Below, piece after piece: positions 16,955 to 25,138 of a stretch of DNA of 64,000 nucleotides. The stretch is taken from positions 620,001 to 684,000 of the forward strand of contig OZ252012.1 of NCBI GenBank assembly GCA_965247395.1. The letters run 5' to 3'. The DNA comes from CAYRJD01 sp965247395 (GTDB lineage Bacteria > Actinomycetota > Acidimicrobiia > Acidimicrobiales > Poriferisodalaceae). Position numbers and translations under genes: made by a program. The notes below the pieces were generated by a model. The model worked only from the letters and a program-made list of their open reading frames with translations. It made no database searches and was not told the DNA's origin. How positions within the stretch are numbered: position 1 is the stretch's first letter; each line of letters begins with the position of its first letter.

Positions 16955-17365
16955 CTACCTCTCAGCAGTCAATAGACGCTCAAACGCGGCAGGAGCAATG
17001 ACGGGCGGTCGTTGCTCCTGCCACTCAAGCAGGTCTTTGTCGCCCGTAACAATGAAATCAGCCGCGTGTGTACGGGCTAGCGCTACGAGGTAATCATCGT
17101 CAGGATCGCGAGTAGCAGCCTGAATCTCTTGCGGATCAGCTACGGTTTCAGCAACACGTCGGATTGTCGCCAGGTACAGCTCCGCCAAAGCTGGCTCAAT
17201 CCGTTTCCGCAGTTTTGGTCTACCCAACACATCTTCGACTTCAATGAGCAGCGCCGGACAGACCAAGACGTCTAGATGTCCTTGGTCTAACCATGCCCTA
17301 ACAATGCGATATGACGGTCCAGCTTGGATCCCAGCAGAGATGAGCACATTCGCGTCAAGAACCAC
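16955..17365 (-). CDS. PIN-domain toxin (COG1569-type)
   Basis: A 136-residue PIN ribonuclease. The first acidic residue is in VVLDANVLISA (about residue 4), followed by conserved E in LLIEVEDVLGRP (about 42), D in RDPDDDYLVALA (about 90) and D in ADFIVTGDKDLLEW (about 108). This is the full acidic set of PIN toxins, which cleave RNA. GTG 17365 is the only reasonable start. It sits 14 bases downstream of the HTH antitoxin gene in the usual antitoxin-toxin order. The pair forms a type II toxin-antitoxin system. Confidence 0.85.
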   Translation of the reverse strand: MVLDANVLISAGIQAGPSYRIVRAWLDQGHLDVLVCPALLIEVEDVLGRPKLRKRIEPALAELYLATIRRVAETVADPQEIQAATRDPDDDYLVALARTHAADFIVTGDKDLLEWQEQRPPVIAPAAFERLLTAER

Positions 17366-17379
17366 TCTTGCGATTGGCT

Positions 17380-17694
17380 TTAACGTGCCCGTCGGTTACG
17401 CCTCACGGAGCCGACCTCTTCGACAGCGAGCTCCATGGCTTCTTCGTCAGAGAGATCCGAATTCGTCGCGACGTTCGCCGTAAGCCCTTCACGGGCACGC
17501 CGTGTGAAGTACTCCCATGCCGACTGGCGACTAATACCGAGTGCCTCACCAATCTGTGCCCAGGATGCCCCTATGTCACGAGCTGCAACGACCTGTTTCC
17601 AACGCAGTTCATCGAGCTCAGCTTCCGAGCTGGAGAGCTCACGTAAGGCGTCGAGTGGCTCCGTCGCTAGCGAGTCAGCAGCTATCAAACTCAT
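17380..17694 (-). CDS. HTH antitoxin of the PIN toxin-antitoxin pair
   Basis: The product is 104 residues from ATG 17694; an in-frame ATG lies 7 codons upstream. The HTH reads GASWAQIGEALGISRQSAWE (about 42-61). The acidic C-terminal tail (DLSDEEAMELAVEEVGS) followed by basic residues is typical of antitoxins that neutralise PIN toxins. Its own stop is 14 bases before the toxin start. An inverted repeat overlaps the region just upstream of the start, consistent with autorepression. Confidence 0.8.
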   Translation of the reverse strand: MSLIAADSLATEPLDALRELSSSEAELDELRWKQVVAARDIGASWAQIGEALGISRQSAWEYFTRRAREGLTANVATNSDLSDEEAMELAVEEVGSVRRNRRAR

Positions 17695-17697
17695 GAC

Positions 17698-17713
17698 GTC
17701 AGGATACCCTGAC
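17698..17713. promoter_or_regulatory. candidate operator of the PIN toxin-antitoxin operon
   Basis: GTCAGG, 4 bases, CCTGAC: a perfect 6 bp inverted repeat immediately upstream of the antitoxin ATG at 17694. It overlaps a TGACGTCA palindrome at 17694-17701. Confidence 0.45.
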
Positions 17714-17782
17714 AACAGAGTGTGTGCAACCCGTGTCGATTGCGCTGTGGTGTCACGGACATTTCCGGTTGTTCTTTAACAT

Positions 17783-18055
17783 ATGTCGATGCTTGACTTG
17801 AAGCCCAGTTGTGAGTGTTGCGATATCGATCTTCCTCCCGATTCGCCACACGCCCGCATATGCACGTTTGAATGCACCTACTGCGCTAACTGCGCCGACG
17901 AGATGCACGGGATCTGCAAGAACTGCGACGGCAACCTCGTCGACCGACCTATTCGCCCAACACAACACCTTGCCGACAATCCGCCCTCGACAGTACGCGT
18001 CTTCAACCCACACAACTGCCCCGCCCACAACCACCCACCAAGCGCCGACAGCTGA
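17783..18055 (+). CDS. DUF1272 cysteine-rich zinc-binding protein
   Basis: A 90-residue protein with the DUF1272 signature: LKPSCECCDIDLPPDSPHAR, then ICTFECTYCANCADE, then GICKNCDGNL. The pattern CECC...C...CTYCANC...CKNC supplies eight or more cysteines, probably binding zinc. Usual members end near DRP; this one has an extra Pro/His-rich tail of about 35 residues. The function is unknown. It stands alone on the plus strand among toxin-antitoxin genes. Confidence 0.8.
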   Translation: MSMLDLKPSCECCDIDLPPDSPHARICTFECTYCANCADEMHGICKNCDGNLVDRPIRPTQHLADNPPSTVRVFNPHNCPAHNHPPSADS

Positions 18056-18141
18056 CATTCAGATCACCATCGCGCCGCTCGCCGGACCGAGACCGCTGGA
18101 CAGTTCCACGTTGGGTGTCGCCGGGACATGTGGATGCCGGT

Positions 18142-18300
18142 GAAGAGCTGCTCGCTGATCAAGTCGCGCACGATGCCGATTCCGAGATTATCGACCGACT
18201 GACGGTCACCGAACGCTGAAATCAGCTCGCGCATTCGTTGACTGCCCTTGGCGCTGTGGTCAAGCCAACCGACCGATGATTCGGCGACGTAGTCCGTCAT
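18142..18300 (-). pseudogene. 5' fragment of a second DUF6361 gene
   Basis: From ATG 18300 the first 53 codons are almost identical to the DUF6361 gene at 15782 (SSVGWLDHSAKGSQRMRELI onwards to SEQLF). The sequence then diverges and the frame runs into unrelated residues. DNA similarity ends at about 18142, and little is shared upstream of the ATG. This is a truncated duplicate, evidence of recombination inside the island. The rest of 18056-18446 shows no gene. Confidence 0.8.
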
Positions 18301-18398
18301 GAAACCGTCCGTAGCTTCTACCCGCTCACCAACGAAGCCACTGCTGCACACTGAGTTGCTTCTCATTTGCTGTCGTCTCCTGCACCGGCAAGTTCTCT

Positions 18399-18447
18399 TG
18401 TATGAAATTGTTGCCACGCCGTGGCGAGCTGTGTACACTTTCATACA
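18399..18447. promoter_or_regulatory. AbiE operator: long inverted repeat overlapping the start codon
   Basis: TGTATGAAA (18399-18407) and TTTCATACA (18439-18447) are perfect 9 bp inverted repeats. Between them lies a second palindrome, GCCACGCCGTGGC (18413-18425). The right arm overlaps the abiEi ATG. AbiEi proteins are known to repress their own promoter by binding inverted repeats, so this is a likely autoregulatory site. Confidence 0.65.
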
Positions 18448-19025
18448 TGGAGAAGTTAACTAGCGCACTCCCCGCCGCGTTTACTCACGCGGACGCACTG
18501 CGCGCTGGCCTATCAGACCGGAGCCTGTACCAGATGCGTAACACTGGCGAAATTGAGCGTCTCGCCAGGGGCATCTACATCAGGCCAGGCCTCCAGGCTG
18601 ATCTCGACCTCATCGAGCTCGCCCTTCGCAGCCCACGAGCGACGCTCTGCTTCACTACCGCTCTTGCACGCCACAGTCTCAGTGACGACATTCCTCCTAC
18701 GATTAACGCAGCGATTCCTCGCTCGCAACGAGCGCCAAGAACAACAGCGCCAGTCACTTGGCATCGATTCAATGATCAGACGTTTGACATCGGACGCGAG
18801 CACCTCTTGCTAACCGACAACCTCTCCATTGGTATCTACTCGCCAATACGGTCGATCATCGACGCCTATCGCCTTCGCCATTTGTATGGCATCGACCAAG
18901 CCCACGACGCGCTCAAGAAATGGTTACGCATCCGAAGTAACCAACCGACTGAACTTCTCGCGATGACAAAAGACTTCCCCGCCGCTGAACCAACGATCCG
19001 CACCGCGCTCCAGACACTGCTGTGA
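18447..19025 (+). CDS. abiEi: AbiEi-type antitoxin/autorepressor
   Basis: The product is 192 residues from ATG 18447. The N-terminal winged-helix segment (FTHADALRAGLSDRSLYQMR, then GEIERLARGIYIRPG) is the AbiEi_4-like DNA-binding domain. The middle (LCFTTALARHSLSDDIPPTI) and C-terminal antitoxin domain follow. AbiEi is the antitoxin of type IV AbiE abortive-infection systems and represses its own operon. The stop overlaps the toxin start by four bases (GTGA). The overlapping inverted repeat upstream supports this start. Confidence 0.85.
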   Translation: MEKLTSALPAAFTHADALRAGLSDRSLYQMRNTGEIERLARGIYIRPGLQADLDLIELALRSPRATLCFTTALARHSLSDDIPPTINAAIPRSQRAPRTTAPVTWHRFNDQTFDIGREHLLLTDNLSIGIYSPIRSIIDAYRLRHLYGIDQAHDALKKWLRIRSNQPTELLAMTKDFPAAEPTIRTALQTLL

Positions 19026-19870
19026 ATCCACGACCGGACCGCTCCACGACAGCTGGAGTCGCCTACCTCGACCTTCGCAAACTTGCATCCGACACCGGTC
19101 GTCCAACCGACGAACTCCACCAGCTCTACGTGCTCGAGGGATTCCTCGACCGGCTAAGCCAGTCAGAACACGCCGACCGCTTCGTACTCAAAGGCGGGGT
19201 GCTGCTTGCCGCCTACTCGACGCGTCGTCCGACACGCGACATCGATGTCGCCGCATCCGGTGTCCTTGGCAACAACAAAACCGTCCACACTCTCACTAAC
19301 GAAATCTTGGCTATCCAGGTTGATGACGGCCTTGAGTTTGATCTCGACGCGACTCAAGTTGACCTGATCCGCGAAGACGAGCAATATCCGAACCTTCGAA
19401 TCAAGATCAAGGGAGCTCTCGCCACTGCCCAAATCCACTTTCACATCGACGTCAACATCGGAGACCCAATATGGCCCGAACCCCACCAGATCGAACTTCC
19501 CCGCCTACTCAACACTCCCCCACTACATCTCCGCGGTTACGCGGTTGAGTTGATACTTGCTGAAAAGATCGTCACAGCGCTCCAACGCGGCACCGCCAAC
19601 ACCCGATGGCGCGACTTCGTTGACATTGCCAATCTCGCTACCGTCGACCTCGATCCTGCCACTCTCTCCGAGGCGATCAACCGGGTCGCAAAGCACCGCC
19701 AAACCAAAGTCCAGCCTCTCGAACACGTGCTTGCCGGCTATGCCAATCTCGCACAAGACCGCTGGGCTGGCTGGCGTCGAAAACAACAGCTCACCGACAC
19801 TCCCGAAAACTTCTCCGACCTGCTCGAGCAGGTCATCGCATTCAGCGACCCATTCCTAACCACCGCTTAG
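19022..19870 (+). CDS. abiEii: AbiEii-type nucleotidyltransferase toxin
   Basis: A 282-residue DUF1814 nucleotidyltransferase. The motifs are FVLKGGVLLAAY (about 55-66), RRPTRDIDVAA (about 68-78, the DxD of the catalytic site), and ELILAEKIVTALQRG with WRDFVDIANL further on. AbiEii-type toxins transfer nucleotides to RNA targets and halt growth upon phage infection. The GTG start overlaps the antitoxin stop. The gene looks complete. Its downstream neighbour is a truncated ATPase start and then the convergent CBASS operon. Confidence 0.88.
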   Translation: MNPRPDRSTTAGVAYLDLRKLASDTGRPTDELHQLYVLEGFLDRLSQSEHADRFVLKGGVLLAAYSTRRPTRDIDVAASGVLGNNKTVHTLTNEILAIQVDDGLEFDLDATQVDLIREDEQYPNLRIKIKGALATAQIHFHIDVNIGDPIWPEPHQIELPRLLNTPPLHLRGYAVELILAEKIVTALQRGTANTRWRDFVDIANLATVDLDPATLSEAINRVAKHRQTKVQPLEHVLAGYANLAQDRWAGWRRKQQLTDTPENFSDLLEQVIAFSDPFLTTA

Positions 19871-19950
19871 CAGCCTTAACGATCACCCGATGACGTTCGC
19901 GGCGCAGTTTTCGCATGGCTCCCAAACAACCACGACTACTGAGGAGGAGA

Positions 19951-20460
19951 TCAGACCATGCGCGTTGAACAGTTGAGCATCGACAGGTTACGCGGCATCG
20001 GTGTAGTGGTTCTGCGACTACGCAAGCGTGTGGCGTTAGTCGGCGCGACTCGCTGGGCCGTGTGGTTCCCCCCACTGCCATGCCAATCTCCAGTCGCACG
20101 CCAGAGCTCATAGTGAAACAACCACACGCATACCCATGGCAACACTGTCACTTCGATGCGATCATCGTGGCTCCATTGTCCCGGCTGGTAGAGACACAGA
20201 CTGCCGTCCTGGTAGATGTGAGGAAGCTTGCCCTTATCGTCGGGAACCAGCTTGGGCTGGCGAACGAACACTGCAGGATGGCACGGTGGCCGATACGTAA
20301 GTTCGACGCGGTAGACGACACTGACCTCGCTCGGTTGCAGATTACCAATCCATCTAAGTCTTCCCGCCCGCAGCACCGCTCGCCCATCCGGATATAGCAG
20401 GCCGAGGCGTTTGGCGGTACCAGCCAGTCGGGCAAGCCGGTTATTCGCCATAGAAGTCAT
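19951..20460 (-). CDS. E2-like conjugation protein of CBASS, with altered C-terminus
   Basis: About 169 residues from ATG 20460 (ATG 20451 is equally possible; both overlap the CD-NTase end). The E2-like core reads RLRWIGNLQPSEVSVVYRVE, then HIYQDGSLCLYQPGQW, where the Cys in SLCLY is the expected catalytic residue, then WVCVWLFHYELWRATGDW. In E2-only (short type II) CBASS this protein is thought to modify the nucleotidyltransferase. After WHGSGGNH the tail is basic and unlike the family, and its last 15 or so codons are antisense to a truncated ATPase start, so the 3' end is probably chimeric. Confidence 0.75.
   Translation of the reverse strand: MTSMANNRLARLAGTAKRLGLLYPDGRAVLRAGRLRWIGNLQPSEVSVVYRVELTYRPPCHPAVFVRQPKLVPDDKGKLPHIYQDGSLCLYQPGQWSHDDRIEVTVLPWVCVWLFHYELWRATGDWHGSGGNHTAQRVAPTNATRLRSRRTTTPMPRNLSMLNCSTRMV
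19958..20002 (+). pseudogene. 5' stub of an AAA/OLD-like ATPase gene
   Basis: A strong ribosome binding site (GAGGAGATC, 19940-19952 region) precedes ATG 19958, which encodes MRVEQLSIDRLRGIG. This is the typical N-terminus of SMC-like/OLD AAA ATPases (M-R-I-x-x-L-x-I-x-x-F-R-G-I). The frame then changes character and stops at about 20113 with no Walker A. I infer that an OLD-like gene followed AbiE and was cut off by recombination with the CBASS 3' end. Confidence 0.4.
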
Positions 20461-21580
20461 GTCGCTGCACGGGACGCGTGGACGGTGATGTCGTGATCCG
20501 GCCCGCAGCGGTAACACCTAGTGTTCCACTCGCACTGGCTGCCGCGTAGATCGATCCCACACTGGACACCGCGGCCTGTACCGGCGGCTTACCGAACGCG
20601 CTGGTGAGCGCTTCTATAGTTACGTTGAGACCGACTGGCTTATTCCATTGGCCGGACTGATCGCCAAGCTGCTTAACCCAGTCGTCGAAATGATCTTTAC
20701 GGTCGGGGTTGGTGTTCCACTTGTCGGCAAAGTTCTCCTCCACGTGTGCCGGGTTCGGGACCCACCATTTCCCATCACGGAGCTCGATGTGCTCCTGAAG
20801 CATGGTTGCGACCTTGCGGTATGCGGTGTGGAGATCCTGATCTCCTCCGTAGGCCCGCGTGGCCAAGGTCGTGATCAGGATCGAAGCAGGCTTGTCGTCG
20901 GGATGCTTCGAGAAAAAGAAGTCTCGATGAAGCTTGAGGAGTTGAACAACGCGCTGCAGGGTCGTGCGCACCAGCCATTGCGGGACGTCTTCGATGTCCC
21001 GCTTGAGCATCTGCGCCAGGTGAGCCCTTCCCGCAACCTCGGCCTCGCCCATCTCGGTCCAGAACCAGTCGGCATATCCAATCGGGTTACTGTGCTGCCA
21101 TTCGCGAAGGTCTCGATCCGACAGTAGGATGGCTTCCTCGGCGACCTCCTCGTCAGGGATCACGGGCAGGACGTCCATGTGGAACGCGTCGCGTTTATAG
21201 ATCAACGCCCAACATCTCCCCTTCTCTTCCAGTCTCGGATTCCCGTTGGCGGCACCCCGCTCTGAGGTGTAGGCCAACAACAACTTCCCGGCCTGCTCAC
21301 GGAGTTGCTGTTGGGTGATCGAGGTCTTGGCCAGGGGTCGCAAGAAGACGAGGTCAACATCAAAGTCGTGACCCACGGTCGGACGCAACACCGTTCCTAG
21401 TCGAAACGAGCCTTGAGGATAGACATCAGAGTCGCCAATACCTTGGTCGACGAGCCAGCGCGCGAGATCCTCGTACCGGCGCACGGCTAGCTCGTACTGC
21501 TCCGATGAGATATCGAGGCCGTCGACCATGGTGGTGAGGAGCCTTGAAATGATGGTGTCGGAGTCAGGAGTGGTCATCAT
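20441..21580 (-). CDS. CD-NTase (cGAS/DncV-like nucleotidyltransferase) of CBASS
   Basis: A 379-residue nucleotidyltransferase. The helix-GS motif is DVYPQGSFRLGTVLRP (about 52-67), followed by the paired acids in HDFDVDLVF (about 71-79) and the third acid in FHMDVLPVIPD (about 130). This is the CD-NTase active site that makes cyclic oligonucleotides upon phage infection. A ribosome binding site AAGGA lies 6 bases before the ATG, and the patatin gene ends 8 bases upstream. The product's nucleotide identity cannot be read from sequence. The C-terminal tail (RHDFYGE) is the likely site modified by the E2 partner. Confidence 0.88.
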   Translation of the reverse strand: MMTTPDSDTIISRLLTTMVDGLDISSEQYELAVRRYEDLARWLVDQGIGDSDVYPQGSFRLGTVLRPTVGHDFDVDLVFLRPLAKTSITQQQLREQAGKLLLAYTSERGAANGNPRLEEKGRCWALIYKRDAFHMDVLPVIPDEEVAEEAILLSDRDLREWQHSNPIGYADWFWTEMGEAEVAGRAHLAQMLKRDIEDVPQWLVRTTLQRVVQLLKLHRDFFFSKHPDDKPASILITTLATRAYGGDQDLHTAYRKVATMLQEHIELRDGKWWVPNPAHVEENFADKWNTNPDRKDHFDDWVKQLGDQSGQWNKPVGLNVTIEALTSAFGKPPVQAAVSSVGSIYAAASASGTLGVTAAGRITTSPSTRPVQRHDFYGE

Positions 21581-21588
21581 CGGATTCC

Positions 21589-22575
21589 TTAGCTGTAATG
21601 GGGTTGATAAGGCTGCGTAACGTGTGAGAAAAAGCTGGCAAGCGCTGGTGACCGGGTTCGGCTCTCGGCGTGTGCTCGCCCGATGAGATCACGTGGCGAC
21701 ACACCATCAAGGGAATGGAGGCCTAGCGGGGTTGGCACATCGAAGCGAACAAAATTATCTCGACCAACTATGAGTTGGGCATGGCTCGTTGCCGCCTGCG
21801 ACTGGCCACGCAAGACAACGTCGAGGCCATCATGGCGCCAAGCAGCAAGCCCCCCTCGGTCGAGCCTGGTGTGGCGTTTACGAAGTTCGGTTGTCGTACC
21901 CACGCTAAGTACTCGGATGCCGTCTCGATGGCCACCAAGTCGATCAAAGCATTCGGCGACCCCAACCAAGGCCGGATTGTTGGCCCACACACCGCCATCA
22001 ATCAGTCGTTGCCCACGGATAGATGCAACCGGCAGATAGGTTGGAGCGGCGGTCGTCGCAAGGGCCACATTGACGACCGTTTCTCGCCAGTCGCGACGAA
22101 GATCTCGGTGATGAGGTGTGCGGAACAAGTGCACGTGATCCGCAGCAAGGTCATACGCCGGGATCGCGAGCCGGACACGAGACTTCCCGAGGACGGCCTC
22201 GCCGAACTGTTCCTTGAGCACGCACCGCAAACCCGCGGGGTCGTATCGCGGGCCTGTCATAGCGCGAAGCACACCTCGCCGTCGTTTCGGCGGGAAGATG
22301 GTGTCGCCATGCTTCAGATAGATCGAGAGCATCTCCGCCGGGGTGATGTCAAATCCTAATCCCAGCGCGAGGAGACCACCCGTCGAGGTCCCGACCACGA
22401 GATCGAAGTGATCGGCAACTGAGACATCAAAGTCTTGTTCCCACGCGGCCAGCGCGGCGGCAGCGAACATTCCGCGTAAGCCCCCGCCGTCGAGAGACAG
22501 AATTTGCAGTAATGGCCCGCGTCCGCCGAGTCCTCCGGCGGGCACAGCAGTGACACTCGGGTCAGTCGCGTACAT
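21589..22575 (-). CDS. capV: patatin-like phospholipase effector of CBASS (CapV-type)
   Basis: A 328-residue patatin. The oxyanion motif is DGGGLRGMF (about 30-38), the nucleophile elbow is VVGTSTGGLLALG (about 61-73, GxSxG with Ser65), and the catalytic Asp is in LIDGGVWANNP (about 193). In CBASS such phospholipases are activated by the cyclic nucleotide and degrade the inner membrane. The start ATG 22575 follows AAAGG at good distance. It is first in the leftward operon patatin/CD-NTase/E2, with repeat A copy 2 just upstream. Confidence 0.88.
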   Translation of the reverse strand: MYATDPSVTAVPAGGLGGRGPLLQILSLDGGGLRGMFAAAALAAWEQDFDVSVADHFDLVVGTSTGGLLALGLGFDITPAEMLSIYLKHGDTIFPPKRRRGVLRAMTGPRYDPAGLRCVLKEQFGEAVLGKSRVRLAIPAYDLAADHVHLFRTPHHRDLRRDWRETVVNVALATTAAPTYLPVASIRGQRLIDGGVWANNPALVGVAECFDRLGGHRDGIRVLSVGTTTELRKRHTRLDRGGLAAWRHDGLDVVLRGQSQAATSHAQLIVGRDNFVRFDVPTPLGLHSLDGVSPRDLIGRAHAESRTRSPALASFFSHVTQPYQPHYS

Positions 22576-22763
22576 GGGGGCCTTTCTTACTTGTTATTGC
22601 AAGGCGGGAACGGTTCATTTCCTGGCGATAGCGTCTGCGCCGCGGATCCGCCCGTCGGAACGATGAATAACCACTAACACTGCACCGAATCTCAGGTTGA
22701 TGCTCTGCGCTCGCCACCGGCGCAGTCGAGATCGCACGAAGAAGATCATTACGACGAAAGCGG

Positions 22764-23010
22764 CGGCAATAAAGTGGCCCGAGATGAACATCTAGACCCC
22801 AGCCCTCAATGCTCATATCGACTGCGTTTCGCCAGGCCCTCCGCTGGCGCCCCGGTTAGCCAAGGTGTCTAACACTCATGCACCAGTATGACTAGAGGGT
22901 GTGACATTCTCCGGGAGACATCACCTAGACCGGTTCGCTTCCCACGGCACGGTCACGCTCCAGCCACGATTTCGGGCTAACTTCAGCAAATGCCGTTGGC
23001 CGTTCGCGCC
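22764..23010. repeat. repeat A, copy 2: between CBASS and type III R-M
   Basis: A diverged copy of 15838-16079 in the same orientation. It lies upstream of the leftward CBASS operon and upstream of the rightward mod gene, so it is now a bidirectional promoter region. The inverted repeat TCATGC/GTATGA (22876-22891) is kept with one change. It fills most of the 22576-23041 gene-free stretch; the remaining part (22576-22763) shows only the capV leader. Confidence 0.75.
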
Positions 23011-23041
23011 CATTGCCAGACACCGAGACAGCAGGAAGTAC

Positions 23042-25138
23042 ATGGCTGACGAGCTCGACGCCCTTTTGACGCGAGTTGACGACGAGGCGCTACGTCGAAA
23101 CCTGGCAGCACAGATCACCAAGCTCCGGCAGAAGCGCCAGTTTGGGCTGGTTTTCGAGGAGCACATTCCCGAACTTGTTGCACTCCCCCAACACAGCATC
23201 CGACGCGGCTCCAAGGTCGTTCGCCGAGGTGAAGAAACTCACGGCGAGCCGCGAGTCGTGCTCAAAGTAGCCAACGGGATAGCCACGCTTGGGGGGGGGG
23301 AGGGGGACCAAAAGGCGCCAACCGATGAGCTGGTAACAGTCGCAGAGTTCGGTGAGCCGATCTACCCCGGCATCAAACGGCTCGGCTCGATCGACCGCGG
23401 AGGCGATAAGCCCGCGCATGTAGTCATCAAAGCCGAGAACTACCACGCCCTCGAAGCGCTGCAGTTCACTCACGCTGGCAAGGTCGACTGCATCTACATC
23501 GACCCGCCATACAACACTGGTGCTCGGGACTGGAAGTACAACAACGACTACGTCGATAAGGATGATGCCTACCGCCACTCCAAATGGCTCGCCTTTATGC
23601 AGCGGCGGCTACTACTAGCAAAGACGCTTCTCAATCCCGCGGCATACGCCATCGTCGTTACGAGCGATGAGAAGGAGTACCTGCGGCTTGGTCTCATACT
23701 CCAACAGATCTTCCCAGACTCGACGAGCCAGATGGTTTCGAGCGTGGTCAATCCGCCAGGAACCGACCGGCAGAACGAGTTCTCACGCACCAATGAGTAC
23801 GTATTTGTTCTGACTGGTGGCGACTTAGTGATTTCCCCGATGCTGCCAGAGTCGAAAGAAGCAGAGCCAATCAGATGGAAAGGCCTTCGGCGCACGGACT
23901 TGGCATCTCGCCGTGGGACGTCAAAGGGCGGTGCTAACCAGTTCTATCCGATATACGTTGACATTGAGTCTCGGCGAATCGTTGACGTTGGTGACCCGTT
24001 GGAGCACAGCGTCGACCGTAGCTGCGCTCCCGACCGTGACGGTTGCGCGACCGTGTTTCCGGTACGTAACGATGGCACTGAGATGAACTGGGGGATTACC
24101 TCTGAGCCGCTCATGGGACGGTACCGCACTGGATTCGTGCGGGTTGGCAAGCATGACCCGCAGAAGCCCCAGCCATTCGCTATCAACTATCTCACGACGG
24201 GGTCAATTAGTGACATTCAAGATGGGAAAGCAGTGGTCAGTGGCCACAGCGAAACCGGCGCTGTGATCGCGCACTATCCCGAGGGTAAGAGCAGGATGCC
24301 TAGAACTCAGTGGGAATATCGATCGCATGATGCGCATCAACATGGCACCGAGATCTTGAAAGACCTGCTTGGCGACACTCGGTTCCCATTTCCAAAATCC
24401 CTCTATGCAATTGAAGACGTTCTGAGGATTCTCACGAGCTTGACCCCGAACGCAGTCATCCTTGACTTTTTTGTCGGGTCTGGAACGACACCGCACGCGG
24501 TTGCACGGCTCAACCGGCAAGACGGTGGCCATCGCCGCTCAATCTCGGTGACGAACAACGAGGTCTCTGCCGCTGAGGCAAAGCACCTCAGCTCGGACGG
24601 CTTCCGGGCCGGTGACCCCGAGTGGGAGGCTCTCGGGATCTTTGAACACGTCACGCGACCGCGTTTGGAAGCCGCTATCACAGGTCTGACACCAGGCGGC
24701 GAGCCGGTGAAGGGTGACTACAAGTTCACTGACGAGTTCCCGATGGCAGAGGGTTTTGAGGAGAACATTGAGTTTGTCGAACTGGAGTACCTCGACGCCG
24801 AAGTGGTGGAGCTGGATCATGCATTCGAGGCGATTGCTCCACTGCTGTGGATGCGGGCGGGATCCCTTGGTCCTGTGTTGACAGAGGCACACGAGAAGAC
24901 TGGTAGGCGTAAGCCGTATGTGATGAGCGACCACTACGCAGTGCTGTTCAACCCGGATCGCTGGCGGAGCTTCGTGGAGAAGCTCGCTGAGTCAGTCCAA
25001 CACGTGTTCGTCGTTACTGACTCCGCGTCGGAGTTTGTAAATGTTGTCGCGGAGTTGCCGGAACAGGTCGAAATCGTCCGGCTCTATGAGAACTATCTGT
25101 CAACGTTCGCGATCAACACAGGTTCGACAGCGCGATGA
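23042..25138 (+). CDS. mod: type III restriction-modification DNA methyltransferase (Mod)
   Basis: The product is 698 residues from ATG 23042, which follows AGGAAG. Motif IV DPPYNTG is at about 154-160, and the AdoMet motif I DFFVGSGTTPHAV is near 474-486. This catalytic-before-binding order is that of beta-class N6-adenine methyltransferases in type III systems. A G10-A-G5 tract near codon 84 (LGGGEGD) is in frame as read; slippage there would remove both motifs. ATG of res overlaps its stop (ATGA). It is flanked by repeat A copy 2 on the left. Confidence 0.9.
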   Translation: MADELDALLTRVDDEALRRNLAAQITKLRQKRQFGLVFEEHIPELVALPQHSIRRGSKVVRRGEETHGEPRVVLKVANGIATLGGGEGDQKAPTDELVTVAEFGEPIYPGIKRLGSIDRGGDKPAHVVIKAENYHALEALQFTHAGKVDCIYIDPPYNTGARDWKYNNDYVDKDDAYRHSKWLAFMQRRLLLAKTLLNPAAYAIVVTSDEKEYLRLGLILQQIFPDSTSQMVSSVVNPPGTDRQNEFSRTNEYVFVLTGGDLVISPMLPESKEAEPIRWKGLRRTDLASRRGTSKGGANQFYPIYVDIESRRIVDVGDPLEHSVDRSCAPDRDGCATVFPVRNDGTEMNWGITSEPLMGRYRTGFVRVGKHDPQKPQPFAINYLTTGSISDIQDGKAVVSGHSETGAVIAHYPEGKSRMPRTQWEYRSHDAHQHGTEILKDLLGDTRFPFPKSLYAIEDVLRILTSLTPNAVILDFFVGSGTTPHAVARLNRQDGGHRRSISVTNNEVSAAEAKHLSSDGFRAGDPEWEALGIFEHVTRPRLEAAITGLTPGGEPVKGDYKFTDEFPMAEGFEENIEFVELEYLDAEVVELDHAFEAIAPLLWMRAGSLGPVLTEAHEKTGRRKPYVMSDHYAVLFNPDRWRSFVEKLAESVQHVFVVTDSASEFVNVVAELPEQVEIVRLYENYLSTFAINTGSTAR
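23291..23306 (+). repeat. poly-G tract (G10-A-G5) inside mod: candidate phase-variation site
   Basis: Ten consecutive G residues (23291-23300), an A and five further G residues lie within the coding frame of mod, upstream of all catalytic motifs. The current length keeps the frame open. Loss or gain of one base would frameshift the protein. Poly-G tracts switch mod genes in some pathogens. Confidence 0.6.
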
